This document shows positions 19,664 through 28,468 of a stretch of 64,000 nucleotides of DNA, piece by piece. The notes beneath the pieces are model-generated. The model saw nothing but the letters and a program-made list of their open reading frames with translations, was not told the DNA's origin and did not search any database. Numbering within the stretch: the stretch's first letter is position 1; the number at the start of each line of letters is the position of its first letter. Source of the stretch: Legionella birminghamensis (GTDB taxonomy: Bacteria > Pseudomonadota > Gammaproteobacteria > Legionellales > Legionellaceae); NCBI RefSeq assembly GCF_900452515.1, contig NZ_UGNW01000001.1, positions 1,612,001 to 1,676,000 on the forward strand. Direction: 5' to 3'. The translations under genes and the position numbers were made by a program.

Positions 19664-20887
19664 TTATATTTCCTTTTCACTAGGCAGCTCTTCAGCATGT
19701 TCAGCTTTTTCAAATGGCAGTTTATAATAGCTCAGAGCGAAGGACGTAAATGCTAACAAAGCCATGACTAATAAAAAGAATAGAATATTTTTATTCAAAA
19801 ATGACAGGGCAATAATCCCCATAAAAAACGAACTTAAATTGAGTAGAAGAGAGTAGAGTGAAACTTTGATGATTACTGGTTCATCATTACTTTCCACTGC
19901 CAAACGGCTAAACACAGGAAATCCGACTCCCAGGCTAAATACCATGGGTAACAGAGTGGCTATAAGCGTTGTTAACGTGAAGAGCCCCGTGATACTGAAG
20001 ATTAGTGCCAGCAAGCCTGAGACCAGTACAATTATACTGCATAATGTGGCGATGCCCCTTAGCGCATAGAAACGTAACAGCCAGCCCAGACACCGGGTTC
20101 CAAGAATGAAAAATGCGAAAATGAGGCCTTGGACAATACCGAAGGTAATTGGGTCATATTGTAGATAACTGATTACGAAGAAGGGACCGCAAATACTCCA
20201 GGCTGTCAATCCTGCAAATAGCAGACACCAGGCCGATGCGGGTCTGATAAACAGTGGATCCATCGTAGTTTTCCAGTATTTTTTAGCAAGAAGCTGAAAA
20301 CTGCTTTTTGGTGTATCCGAATTAGCTGTTTCAGGCATTAATTTAAACAAATAAATTAAGCAATAGGTTGCACCCACGGCAAGAATAAGAAAGATCCAGC
20401 GCCAGCTGGCTAGTTTCAAAATCAAGGCTCCGAGGAGTGGGCCGATGGCAGGGGCAAATACAGTAATGCTACCCATCCATGCAATGATTTTGACTGCTTG
20501 TTCCTGATCGTATAAAACATGAATAGTGCTATAACCAGTGATTATTAAAGAAGTTATCGCCATCCCCTGGAGAAAACGGGCGATTAGCAAGCTTATAATT
20601 CCTGGAGAAAATGCCGCAAGAAACGATGCAGCAACAAAAAGCACGCCACCCCACAGGAGAATCTTTCGCCGGCTATACTGCTCTGAAATTCCTCCCAGTA
20701 AAAGCTGGGCGAAGACATTGCCTAGAAATATCAGGGTCAAGGTGAGCTGTACCAGACTATCGCTGACATCAAACTGCGTTGCAATTGTCGGCATTGCCGG
20801 CAAATAGGCGTCAACCGATAAATAACTGATTAGCTCATAGCTGACCAGGAACACGGGGAACAGTTTTTTATTTGAAGAGCTTAGCAT
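19664..20887 (-). CDS. Bcr/CflA-type MFS drug exporter
   Basis: A 407-residue, 12-helix major facilitator. Features of the drug:H+ antiporter-1 group include YLPAMPTIATQFDVSDSLVQLTLT in helix 1 and GGISEQYSRRKILLWGG as motif A in loop 2-3, followed by the motif C-like GPLLGALI stretch in helix 5. It would export a small toxic compound across the inner membrane. It lies 30 bases downstream of nothing on its own strand and upstream of lssB, and may share the transcript. Substrate unknown. Confidence 0.85.
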   Translation of the reverse strand: MLSSSNKKLFPVFLVSYELISYLSVDAYLPAMPTIATQFDVSDSLVQLTLTLIFLGNVFAQLLLGGISEQYSRRKILLWGGVLFVAASFLAAFSPGIISLLIARFLQGMAITSLIITGYSTIHVLYDQEQAVKIIAWMGSITVFAPAIGPLLGALILKLASWRWIFLILAVGATYCLIYLFKLMPETANSDTPKSSFQLLAKKYWKTTMDPLFIRPASAWCLLFAGLTAWSICGPFFVISYLQYDPITFGIVQGLIFAFFILGTRCLGWLLRFYALRGIATLCSIIVLVSGLLALIFSITGLFTLTTLIATLLPMVFSLGVGFPVFSRLAVESNDEPVIIKVSLYSLLLNLSSFFMGIIALSFLNKNILFFLLVMALLAFTSFALSYYKLPFEKAEHAEELPSEKEI

Positions 20888-20977
20888 CTTTCTGCCTTAT
20901 TCGTATGAGCCGGGATCCAGCCTTATTATTTTTCCTCGATTTAATCTTGAAATTTTTAGTGTGTATTTATTTAACTA

Positions 20978-21529
20978 TTAAAGACAGGCTGTGCTTGCAA
21001 GGTATCCCTCCAATGCCATGTCAAACTTATCCTGGCCAAAGAGTATAATCTCGCATATCTCGCGGACAGCACCTTCGCCTCCTTTGCGCTCAGTAATCCA
21101 ATGAGCCCATTCTTTGACTTGTTGTACTGCATTGGGAACAGTGACACCCAATCCGACCTGCTTAATAATCATTAAATCAGATAAATCATCGCCAATGTAG
21201 GCAAAATCATCATCCTGTAACTGCAATTCCTCTTTAAGCTCTATATATGCTTTACGTTTGTCAATTTGACCACAATAACATAGTATGCCTATTTTCTGCA
21301 TCCGCTCATAAATTACATTATTATTGGATGTAGTGATGACCGCCAGATGGACGCCTGAGGCCATTAGCATTTGCATGCCGATGCCATCATGGGCATTAAA
21401 GGCACGCATGTCTTCGCCGCTGTTGCCTATGTATACTTTACCATCGGTCATTACTCCGTCTATATCGCAGATAAGACATTTCACTTTTTTTGCACGTTCA
21501 AACAAATCGCTTTTATTTATATGATTCAT
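20978..21529 (-). CDS. kdsC: 3-deoxy-D-manno-octulosonate-8-phosphate phosphatase
   Basis: A 183-residue HAD phosphatase of the KdsC type. The catalytic aspartates are Asp22 and Asp24 (CDIDGVMTDGKVYI), and the C-terminal motif is IGDDLSDL. It releases phosphate from KDO-8-phosphate in lipopolysaccharide inner-core synthesis. In E. coli it sits in the yrbG-kdsD-kdsC-lpt cluster; here it stands alone, and a YrbG-like antiporter is found 32 kb away. Confidence 0.93.
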   Translation of the reverse strand: MNHINKSDLFERAKKVKCLICDIDGVMTDGKVYIGNSGEDMRAFNAHDGIGMQMLMASGVHLAVITTSNNNVIYERMQKIGILCYCGQIDKRKAYIELKEELQLQDDDFAYIGDDLSDLMIIKQVGLGVTVPNAVQQVKEWAHWITERKGGEGAVREICEIILFGQDKFDMALEGYLASTACL

Positions 21530-21693
21530 TTTATTTTCCGAGACAGTTTATTAATCGAGAGTAATGCAATCAGGTTTTAGAATAATCATTATGCTCAACT
21601 CTCAGTATAGGAATAATTTTTTGATATTTCACAAAATGGAGCATATTTTTTAACTTGCTGAATTAATTAAAATAACGGGAGCAAATAAACTGA

Positions 21694-21738
21694 GGGCAAT
21701 CCAGACTGGCAGAGGCACAGCCTTAGTCTGGATTGTTT
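21694..21738. repeat. short palindrome of the caatccag type
   Basis: GCAATCCAGACT (21696-21707) pairs with AGTCTGGATTGT (21725-21736). It lies between kdsC and the riboflavin kinase gene, just past the stop of the latter, and resembles half of the longer palindromes at 10072 and 48133. It lacks a clear U-tract on either strand. Confidence 0.55.
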
Positions 21739-21754
21739 CAAAAAAAGACAAAAA

Positions 21755-22321
21755 TCAATCCGGAAAGAGTAAATGTGTTTTATGTATATCGTCATAGATT
21801 TGGCCGATAAGGGCATTTATACATGAAAACTTAATCTCGTCCCGCATTTTGTGAATAAATTGAATTTCCAGGGCTTCTCCATATAAATCACCCGAGAAAT
21901 TGTAAAGAAAAACCTCCAATACTTGCACAGAACCCCTAACTGTTGGCCGCCTGCCAACACTGGCAATTCCCTGATAGCACTGGCCGTTTTTACGCCTTGC
22001 TTTCACATAAAAAATTCCGGAAAGACAGGGATACATGTGCTCAGCGTCGATATTGGCTGTGGGGATTCCCCATTGACGTCCGAGCTGATTTCCTTTAATA
22101 ACGCGCCCCAGATAACGATAATCATCCTCCAGTCCATGACTGAAATGATTGCAGTCGCAAAGCTTGTCGAACTCATCAAAATGAATAGAGAATGCTTCGG
22201 GGTGTTTTGATACCAGATGAACCTTGAGCGGAACATCTGGCTTTGCCTGACGGGGATTCTGGGAATAAGCAAATTGCTCGTTTTTATCAGCTGCAGGATA
22301 CTTATCATAAAAAATCTTCAT
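21755..22321 (-). CDS. standalone riboflavin kinase (flavokinase domain without FAD synthetase domain)
   Basis: The C-terminal 125 residues of this 188-residue protein match the riboflavin kinase domain of RibF: GRVIKGNQLGRQWGIPTANI near residue 72, YQGIASVGRRPTV, and EVFLYNFSGDLYGE. The N-terminal FMN adenylyltransferase domain of bifunctional RibF is absent; the 65 residues in its place show no HxGH nucleotide motif. It should make FMN from riboflavin and ATP. The gene follows ubiX by 48 bases on the same strand, suggesting supply of FMN to UbiX. A full RibF would be expected elsewhere in the genome. Confidence 0.8.
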   Translation of the reverse strand: MKIFYDKYPAADKNEQFAYSQNPRQAKPDVPLKVHLVSKHPEAFSIHFDEFDKLCDCNHFSHGLEDDYRYLGRVIKGNQLGRQWGIPTANIDAEHMYPCLSGIFYVKARRKNGQCYQGIASVGRRPTVRGSVQVLEVFLYNFSGDLYGEALEIQFIHKMRDEIKFSCINALIGQIYDDIHKTHLLFPD

Positions 22322-22369
22322 ATCAGCACCTCATTACAATAGTCGCAAGCCATCCTGTTGAAAATCCCT

Positions 22370-22939
22370 TTATTCAGGATCCCAGCGTTTTACCACCCCT
22401 GATTCAATATCAAACAAATCAAGTGCACGTCCAACGCTGTGTTCTACAACATCAGCAACTGTTTGCGGGTTATTGTAAAAAGCAGGCATAACCGGACAGA
22501 TGATTCCGCCTTGCATGGTTACTTTCACCATATTTTCGAGATGACCAAGATGTAGGGGAGATTCTCTGGTCATTAATACCAGTTTTCTCCGATCTTTTAA
22601 CATAACATCAGCAGCGCGACCGATAAGATTAGTACTGATACCATGTGCAATTTCCGCCAGAGTTTTCATTGAACAGGGTGCTACAATCATACCTATTGCT
22701 TTAAACGAACCGCTTGCGATGTTGGCACCAATATCATTAATAGGATGGTAGACATCGGCCATACTCTTAAGATCAGAAACGGTAAGTTCTGTTTCATATT
22801 CTCGAGTTAATTGTGCTGATTTACTAACCACTAAATGAGTTTCAATGGGTAAAGGACGTAAGATTTCAAGTAAGCGGATACCATATATAATACCAGATGC
22901 ACCACTTATGCCCACGATCAGGCGAGGGTTATTCATCAT
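22370..22939 (-). CDS. ubiX: flavin prenyltransferase
   Basis: A 189-residue UbiX. The N-terminal GISGASG (residues 10-16) binds FMN phosphate; CSMKTLAEIAHGIS and LMTRESPLHLGHLENM are conserved family blocks. UbiX joins a dimethylallyl group to FMN, giving prenyl-FMN, the cofactor of UbiD decarboxylases in ubiquinone synthesis. ubiD is not in the window. It heads a two-gene transcript with the riboflavin kinase and is divergent from the aldehyde dehydrogenase gene. Confidence 0.94.
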   Translation of the reverse strand: MMNNPRLIVGISGASGIIYGIRLLEILRPLPIETHLVVSKSAQLTREYETELTVSDLKSMADVYHPINDIGANIASGSFKAIGMIVAPCSMKTLAEIAHGISTNLIGRAADVMLKDRRKLVLMTRESPLHLGHLENMVKVTMQGGIICPVMPAFYNNPQTVADVVEHSVGRALDLFDIESGVVKRWDPE

Positions 22940-23113
22940 CCTTTTGCTCCTTTTTTAATTAATAAATAATATTGACTGAGTAAAAGTCACTGTAAGTATA
23001 GCAGCGTTTTTTTTCATTGTAGGTGCAAGAACCGTTTGTAAGTTCAATAAAAAAGTTTGGCTGTAAATTTATGCTACTATTCAAGTCAGGAACTATTACT
23101 TGAAAGGATTCGC

Positions 23114-24619
23114 ATGGATAAGCAATACAATTCGACTTTTTCTGCAGGAAATCACTATTTACACACTGAACAATGGCTGGATAAACACTCATCAGGTTTA
23201 TTGCTTATAGATGGACAATGGGTTAAAGCCCATAATGAAAAGTATTATGAGGTTATTAATCCATACACAGAGGAAGTGATTGGCAAGATTTCAGATGCGG
23301 GCCTTGATGACATGGAAAAATCGATTCAGGCAGCTCGTTTTGCTTTTGAACATGCATCCTGGGCTGATATATCTCCGCAGCAGCGCTGCAATTTCCTTCT
23401 GGAAATAGCCAGCTTAATTGAGCGTGATGCTGAAGAATTGGCTTTAATTGAAACGCTGAATACCGGTATGCCGATCGGGTTAAGCCGCATGTGGGCCAGT
23501 TCTGCCATTGAGCTATTTCGCTATTATGCAGGATGGCCGACAAAAATGTACGGCAAAACAAATCCAGGGGTTTCCTCCGTTATGAGCTTTACCTTGCGGG
23601 AACCTTTAGGTGTTTGTGCACTCATTGTTCCCTGGAATGCACCATTTGGAGTTGCCGTGCAAAAAATAGCTCCAGCATTGGCCTGTGGGAATACCGTAAT
23701 CATCAAACCCTCTCCTTTAACGCCCTATAGCATCATAAAACTGGGTGAGTTGATGCTAGAAGCCGGTCTGCCTTCTGGTGTTTTTAATATTTTAACATCC
23801 AATGCCGGGAGCGAAGTCGGTTCCGGTCTCGCTTCACACCCTAAAATTGATCTGCTCTCCTTTACTGGCTCTACAGCAGTCGGTAAGGAAATACTTGCCC
23901 AATCGAAACATAATCTTAAAAAAACTATTTTAGAGTTAGGCGGAAAATCACCCAACATACTTTTTGCCGATGCTGATTTGGAGAAAGCAATCCCGATAGC
24001 CGTAAATGCCTTTTGTTGTAATTCGGGTCAGGTCTGTATAGCAGGCAGTCGGTTATTTGTACAAGAAGAGATCTATGATAAGGTGGTGGATAAGATATGT
24101 TCACTCGTCAGTCAGATCAGGCTTGGCTCGCCTCTGGACGAGCAAACACAAATGGGGCCTTTAATTTCCTATGAGCATCTAAACCGAGTGTCCAGCTATG
24201 TTGATATTGGTGTTGCTGAAGGCGCTACTCTTAAAGTTGGCGGTTATCAGGAAAAAAGAAAAGGATTTTTCTTCAAACCGGCTATTTTTACTGACGTATT
24301 GCCGAATATGCGCATTGCTCAAGAAGAAATTTTTGGGCCGGTACTTTGTATTATGCCTTTTAAGGATGAAAGAGATGCTATCCATCAAAGCAATGCGAGC
24401 GAATATGGATTGGCTGCATCTGTATGGACCCGTGATATGGGCAGGGTCAACAGAATGGTAAAAAAACTGCAAGCCGGATATGTTTGGGTCAATACCTATT
24501 TTGAAGCAGATGCCATCTCCCCCTTTGGCGGTTACAAGCAATCAGGACTGGGAAGGGAGCTTGGAGAGGAGTCAATTGACATGTATACACAGATAAAAAG
24601 TGTGGTGTTAAGAGGCTGA
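23114..24619 (+). CDS. NAD(P)-dependent aldehyde dehydrogenase
   Basis: A 501-residue aldehyde dehydrogenase. Landmarks are IVPWNAPFGVAV, the cofactor site FTGSTAVGKE, the general base in LELGGKSPNILF, the nucleophile Cys in NSGQVCIAGSR, and EEIFGPVL. It oxidises an aldehyde to the acid in the cytoplasm; the substrate cannot be assigned, and the best description is betaine/phenylacetaldehyde-type ALDH. ATG 23114 follows GAAAGGA by five bases and is preferred to an earlier in-frame start at 23057. Confidence 0.9.
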   Translation: MDKQYNSTFSAGNHYLHTEQWLDKHSSGLLLIDGQWVKAHNEKYYEVINPYTEEVIGKISDAGLDDMEKSIQAARFAFEHASWADISPQQRCNFLLEIASLIERDAEELALIETLNTGMPIGLSRMWASSAIELFRYYAGWPTKMYGKTNPGVSSVMSFTLREPLGVCALIVPWNAPFGVAVQKIAPALACGNTVIIKPSPLTPYSIIKLGELMLEAGLPSGVFNILTSNAGSEVGSGLASHPKIDLLSFTGSTAVGKEILAQSKHNLKKTILELGGKSPNILFADADLEKAIPIAVNAFCCNSGQVCIAGSRLFVQEEIYDKVVDKICSLVSQIRLGSPLDEQTQMGPLISYEHLNRVSSYVDIGVAEGATLKVGGYQEKRKGFFFKPAIFTDVLPNMRIAQEEIFGPVLCIMPFKDERDAIHQSNASEYGLAASVWTRDMGRVNRMVKKLQAGYVWVNTYFEADAISPFGGYKQSGLGRELGEESIDMYTQIKSVVLRG

Positions 24620-24665
24620 TACAGCGATTCCTGTAACATTTAAAAAAATAACTGAATCTCCACAC

Positions 24666-24951
24666 TCGAATCCCTGCGGCTGCGTCCGCGGGGGCCCATG
24701 TCTGACAGTCGAAAATGCTCTCAGATGAATCCAATTTTGCCGAAAATAGCAATTAAAAGGAATTAGGAATAAGTCTTTCAAACATCATCATTCAATTAGC
24801 AAAGCCGATATTATAAATAGGCTTCGTATGGGCCCCGCGGTCGTTGCCGCGGGGATTCGGATGGTCGTTGCCGCGGGGATTCGGATGGTCGTTGCCACGG
24901 GATTCGGATGATCGTTGCTGCGGGGATTCGGATGATCGCCGCGGGGCTCGG
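24666..24951. repeat. GC-armed repeat element, copy 3
   Basis: This fills most of the 439-base gap between the aldehyde dehydrogenase gene and ribD. The left arm is one degenerate hairpin (24667-24696). The core of about 130 bases (24697-24829) closely resembles that of copy 6, including TGCCGAAAATAGCAATTAAAAG and AATAGGCTTCGT. The right arm (24830-24950) carries about five copies of GCCGCGGGGATTCGGAT with period 24, some with single-base changes. I see no FMN riboswitch in the rest of the gap. Confidence 0.87.
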
Positions 24952-25058
24952 AGCTGGTAGGCATTTATACCAGCATCCCTGAAATAAAAAAAACCATCTT
25001 TTTTTCTACACAAATCAAAATATAAATCTATAGTTAATTAAAAGAATAAAGAGTAAGT

Positions 25059-26117
25059 TTGCCAGCCATGGACGAAAAATATCTTTTAGCCGCGTTAGAA
25101 CAGGCCTCTATGGGACGGGGAATCTGTGCACCAAATCCTAGTGTAGGTGCAGTTGCTGTCCGAGATGGGGAAATTATAGCCCGGGCATTTCATAAAGGAG
25201 CAGGTACTCCTCATGCAGAAGTACTGGTATTTGAGCAATATCCAAAGAATTTGGATGGTGTCACCCTTTATGTAACCCTGGAGCCTTGTAATCATTGGGG
25301 ACGTACGCCACCCTGCGTGAATGCCGTTATTGCACAGGGCGTTAGTAGAGTGGTGTATGGTTATCGTGACCCCAATCCAGTTGTTATTTCAAATAATACG
25401 CCTTCTATTCTTGCTGAACATGGGATTGAGAGCCGTTATCTCCCCTTAAAAGAAATTGATGAGTTTTATCAAAGTTACCGGCATTGGCGGCACACAAAGA
25501 AACCATTCGTCAGTACCGCAATAAAACAGAACATCAACGAAACAACTTTCAAAGCGGATACTAAACTATCTGCTTTGCATTTTTTTAATTTGCAGCGAAA
25601 AAATACGGATGTCGTCCTGACCTCTGCTCAATCAGTAAACGACTACAATCCATCGCTTAATGCGTGTATAGAAGGAGTTAACTACCCAAAAAATATTGCC
25701 ATCCTTGATGAGAATTTGCAATTAAATCCTGAGGCCCACATCCTGAAATCATCCAAAAAAGTTTTGATTTACTTCGATGAAGGAAATGAACCCGTCTTAC
25801 ATAATAGTTTAATTACTTATTACAGCATAAAAAAAGTGAATACCCTTGAAAGTCTTAACCAAATGATCAGTCATTTGGGTGAGCTTGGATACCATGATAT
25901 ATGGGTAGAGGGAGATACTGAACTTTTATCCGCTATTCATCAAGCACAACTCGTCGACAGAACCTATATTTATAAAATCGCAAATCAAAAAGGGCTTAAA
26001 GGAGAAGATCTTGCCAATATATATATGAAAGGCAGTTTAACTCAGGAAAAAGAAGCGCTAATAACCTGGCAAAATGTGGGGGATGAAACCATACTTTGCT
26101 GTGATTGGAGGAAATGC
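25059..26117 (+). CDS. ribD: RibD: diaminohydroxyphosphoribosylaminopyrimidine deaminase with divergent reductase domain
   Basis: A 353-residue RibD-like protein, first of the riboflavin operon. The deaminase half is intact: zinc ligands and base in PHAEV (His52, Glu54) and LEPCNHWGRTPPC (Cys77, Cys86), numbered from TTG 25059. The reductase half (about 150-353) has lost the usual SLDG, VGxGTVxxDxPxLTxR and VEGG motifs; only VEGD and weak spacing remain. TTG 25059 has GAG five bases upstream; ATG 25068 is the alternative start. The deamination step of riboflavin synthesis is well supported; the reduction step may need another protein. The stop TAG overlaps the ribE start. Confidence 0.85.
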
Positions 26118-26119
26118 TA

Positions 26120-26710
26120 GTGTTCACAGGTTTAGTCGAAAAGGTGGGAAGGGTTTTGGCCAATACCCCTGGAGCTTCCGGGAGAAGGCTTGTTATAGAT
26201 GCATTTATTCCGGAATTACAGGAGGGAGAAAGTATTGCCGTCAATGGGACTTGCTTGACCTGGTTGCCTGAATCGCCTGCACAGTTACAGTTCGATGTAT
26301 CACCAGAGACACTCGATGTAACGACACTGGGAAGTCTGCAGGAGGGAGAGCCTGTCAATCTCGAACGAGCCATGATGGCGTCAACACGCTTAGGGGGCCA
26401 TTATGTTTGTGGCCATGTCAATACAACTGCATTTTTGAAAGAAAGGAGGAAAGTCAGTGGTTTTACCGAACTTGTAGTAAGTGGTTTTTCTGAAGCTCAA
26501 AGGAAATATCTCGTACCAAAAGGATCGATTACCTTAGACGGAGTGAGTTTGACTATTAATGATGTTAGAGGACGAGAAATCTCATTAATGATTGTGCCGT
26601 ATACACTCGAAAATACCACGCTGAAGTTTATTGGAGAAGGAAAAAAAATCAATGTGGAGTTTGATTATATAGCACAAATTGTTGCATACAATTTGTCTCT
26701 AGTAGGTTAA
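26120..26710 (+). CDS. ribE: riboflavin synthase alpha subunit
   Basis: A 196-residue protein with two tandem lumazine-binding barrels. The first begins FTGLVEKVGRV; the second is marked by GGHYVCGHVNTTA and SITLDGVSLTIND. It dismutates two 6,7-dimethyl-8-ribityllumazines into riboflavin and a pyrimidinedione. The start GTG 26120 has GGAGG eight bases upstream, shares one base with the ribD stop, and gives the usual MFTGLVE start. This is translational coupling with ribD. Confidence 0.94.
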   Translation: MFTGLVEKVGRVLANTPGASGRRLVIDAFIPELQEGESIAVNGTCLTWLPESPAQLQFDVSPETLDVTTLGSLQEGEPVNLERAMMASTRLGGHYVCGHVNTTAFLKERRKVSGFTELVVSGFSEAQRKYLVPKGSITLDGVSLTINDVRGREISLMIVPYTLENTTLKFIGEGKKINVEFDYIAQIVAYNLSLVG

Positions 26711-26739
26711 TTTTTACAGATATTTTAGGGGTAAAAAAT

Positions 26740-27960
26740 ATGAATAGTGCCTTTGCATCAATAGAAGAAGCTGTTTCAGCCTATAAAGCGGGTCAAATGA
26801 TCATTTTAATGGATGATGAGGACCGGGAAAATGAAGGGGATTTATGTATCGCTGCGCAATTCGCAACGCCTGATGCAATAAACTTTATGGCTACACATGG
26901 CCGCGGATTAATTTGCCTGGCTATGGAAGGTGCAATAATCGACAAGTTTAACTTGCCGATGATGGTTGCAAAAAATGGTTCGCCTTTTGGAACAGCTTTT
27001 ACAGTTTCCATTGAAGCTTCGACAGGAGTAACAACTGGAATTTCAGCCTATGATCGTGCAAGAACCATTCAGGTGGCGGCCGATCCTAACAGTAAATGCG
27101 GGGATCTTATCTCCCCAGGACACATCTTCCCATTACGCGCCCGGGACCGCGGGGTATTGGAGCGGGGCGGTCAAACAGAGGGAAGTGTTGATTTGGCAAG
27201 AATATCAGGCCTGACTCCAGCTTCTGTCATTTGTGAAATTATGAATACAGATGGAACGATGAGCCGCCGGGATACCCTGAAGTTTTTTGCGAAAAAACAT
27301 GGTTTGCTCATGATTACGATTAAAGCCCTTTTGGAATATCGTATCCGTAATGAGACACTGATACAGCCCCAGGCAACTGTTAATTTGCCAATGAAAAATT
27401 ATAAAGATTTTCGTATGACTGTATTCTCTAATCAACTGGATAATTCCGAACACTTCGTTCTCATTAAGGAATCAGTTAACAAAGATATACCTCCCTTGGT
27501 TCGTATCCACTCTGAATGTATTACTGGCGACGTTTTCGGCTCCTTCCGCTGCGACTGCGGTATGCAATTACAGAATTCAATTGATCGAATTGCTCAGGAT
27601 GGGGGTGTCTTAATCTATCTGCGCCAGGAAGGTCGGGGAATTGGTCTTGCAAACAAGCTGAAAGCCTATGAATTGCAAGAGAAGGGTTTGGACACAGTAG
27701 ATGCAAATCTCAAACTTGGGCTGCCAGTTGATAAGCGGGATTATGCAATGGCATATCAGATTCTGCGCCATTTAAAAGTAGACTCAATCAGACTTTTAAC
27801 GAATAATCCTTCAAAAATCGAAGACCTTGAAAAATATGGCATTAAAGTCGTTGAGCGTATCTCCGCGCAAATGCCTTCCACAACGGAAAATCATTTCTAT
27901 CTGAAAACAAAAAAAGATAGATTAGGACATTTTCTTAACCTGGGTGAGGATGTGTTATGA
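26740..27960 (+). CDS. ribBA: bifunctional DHBP synthase / GTP cyclohydrolase II
   Basis: A 406-residue fusion. The N-terminal DHBP synthase half has DDEDRENEGDL near residue 25 and makes the four-carbon unit from ribulose 5-phosphate. The C-terminal GTP cyclohydrolase II half has the zinc cysteines in HSECITGDVFGSFRCDCG and LRQEGRGIGLANK, and opens GTP to start the pathway. NNPSKIEDL near the end is also intact, so both halves look active. Its stop overlaps the next start by four bases (ATGA). Confidence 0.95.
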   Translation: MNSAFASIEEAVSAYKAGQMIILMDDEDRENEGDLCIAAQFATPDAINFMATHGRGLICLAMEGAIIDKFNLPMMVAKNGSPFGTAFTVSIEASTGVTTGISAYDRARTIQVAADPNSKCGDLISPGHIFPLRARDRGVLERGGQTEGSVDLARISGLTPASVICEIMNTDGTMSRRDTLKFFAKKHGLLMITIKALLEYRIRNETLIQPQATVNLPMKNYKDFRMTVFSNQLDNSEHFVLIKESVNKDIPPLVRIHSECITGDVFGSFRCDCGMQLQNSIDRIAQDGGVLIYLRQEGRGIGLANKLKAYELQEKGLDTVDANLKLGLPVDKRDYAMAYQILRHLKVDSIRLLTNNPSKIEDLEKYGIKVVERISAQMPSTTENHFYLKTKKDRLGHFLNLGEDVL

Positions 27961-28439
27961 GACAGTATAAAAACACTGAAGAAAAGGGAATTGTCGAGTC
28001 ATTCCCGGTTGCAATAGTAATTAGTCTCTTTAATCCCTCAGTTGCGATGCCCCTTCTTGATGGGGCTATAGAGCACTTGCGGAAAAGAGGATTCAAAGAG
28101 GAGCATATCACTGTAGTTGAGACGCCCGGGGCTCTTGATATCCCAATTTTTGCGCGAATGTTAGCGGCTGAAAACAAGTATGAAGCCATCATTGCACTTG
28201 GATCCATCATTCATGGCGAAACCTATCACTACACCTGGGTAGGTCCACAAGTATGTAAAGATTGCCAGGATATATCCAGAGATTTTGATATTCCTGTAAT
28301 TTTCGGCGTATTAACCACTGAGCATGCATCGCAGGCGATGGAGGCATTAGGCGGGCGCTATGGACATAAAGGGGTGAACTGTGTTGATTATGCTGTTGCC
28401 ATAACCAATGTTCGACGTCAGCTCGCTTCAAGTCAATAA
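27957..28439 (+). CDS. 6,7-dimethyl-8-ribityllumazine synthase, divergent paralog
   Basis: A 160-residue lumazine synthase fold. The family blocks read SLFNPSVAMPLLDGAIEHL, PGALDIPI, LGSIIHGETYHY and PVIFGVLTTEHASQA. Several differ from the canonical forms: GALDIP instead of GAxEIP, IIHGET instead of VIRGxT (Arg to His), and GGRYGHKG instead of the RAGxKxxNKG phosphate loop. The His of ETYH is kept. It may be a specialised subunit or have altered activity. It overlaps ribBA by four bases and is followed by a second, more canonical copy. Confidence 0.85.
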   Translation: MRQYKNTEEKGIVESFPVAIVISLFNPSVAMPLLDGAIEHLRKRGFKEEHITVVETPGALDIPIFARMLAAENKYEAIIALGSIIHGETYHYTWVGPQVCKDCQDISRDFDIPVIFGVLTTEHASQAMEALGGRYGHKGVNCVDYAVAITNVRRQLASSQ

Positions 28440-28468
28440 AGTATATTTGAATAAGTTGGGAGAAAATA

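Noticed and set aside
24830-24951. CRISPR-like array of short repeats with spacers
   Set aside because: The spacers are 7-10 bases and nearly identical to each other, the repeats are GC-rich hairpin arms found at six other loci, and no cas gene is present.
24950-25058. FMN riboswitch in front of ribD
   Set aside because: The leader is AT-rich and lacks the conserved RFN stems and the AGGGGC-type blocks.
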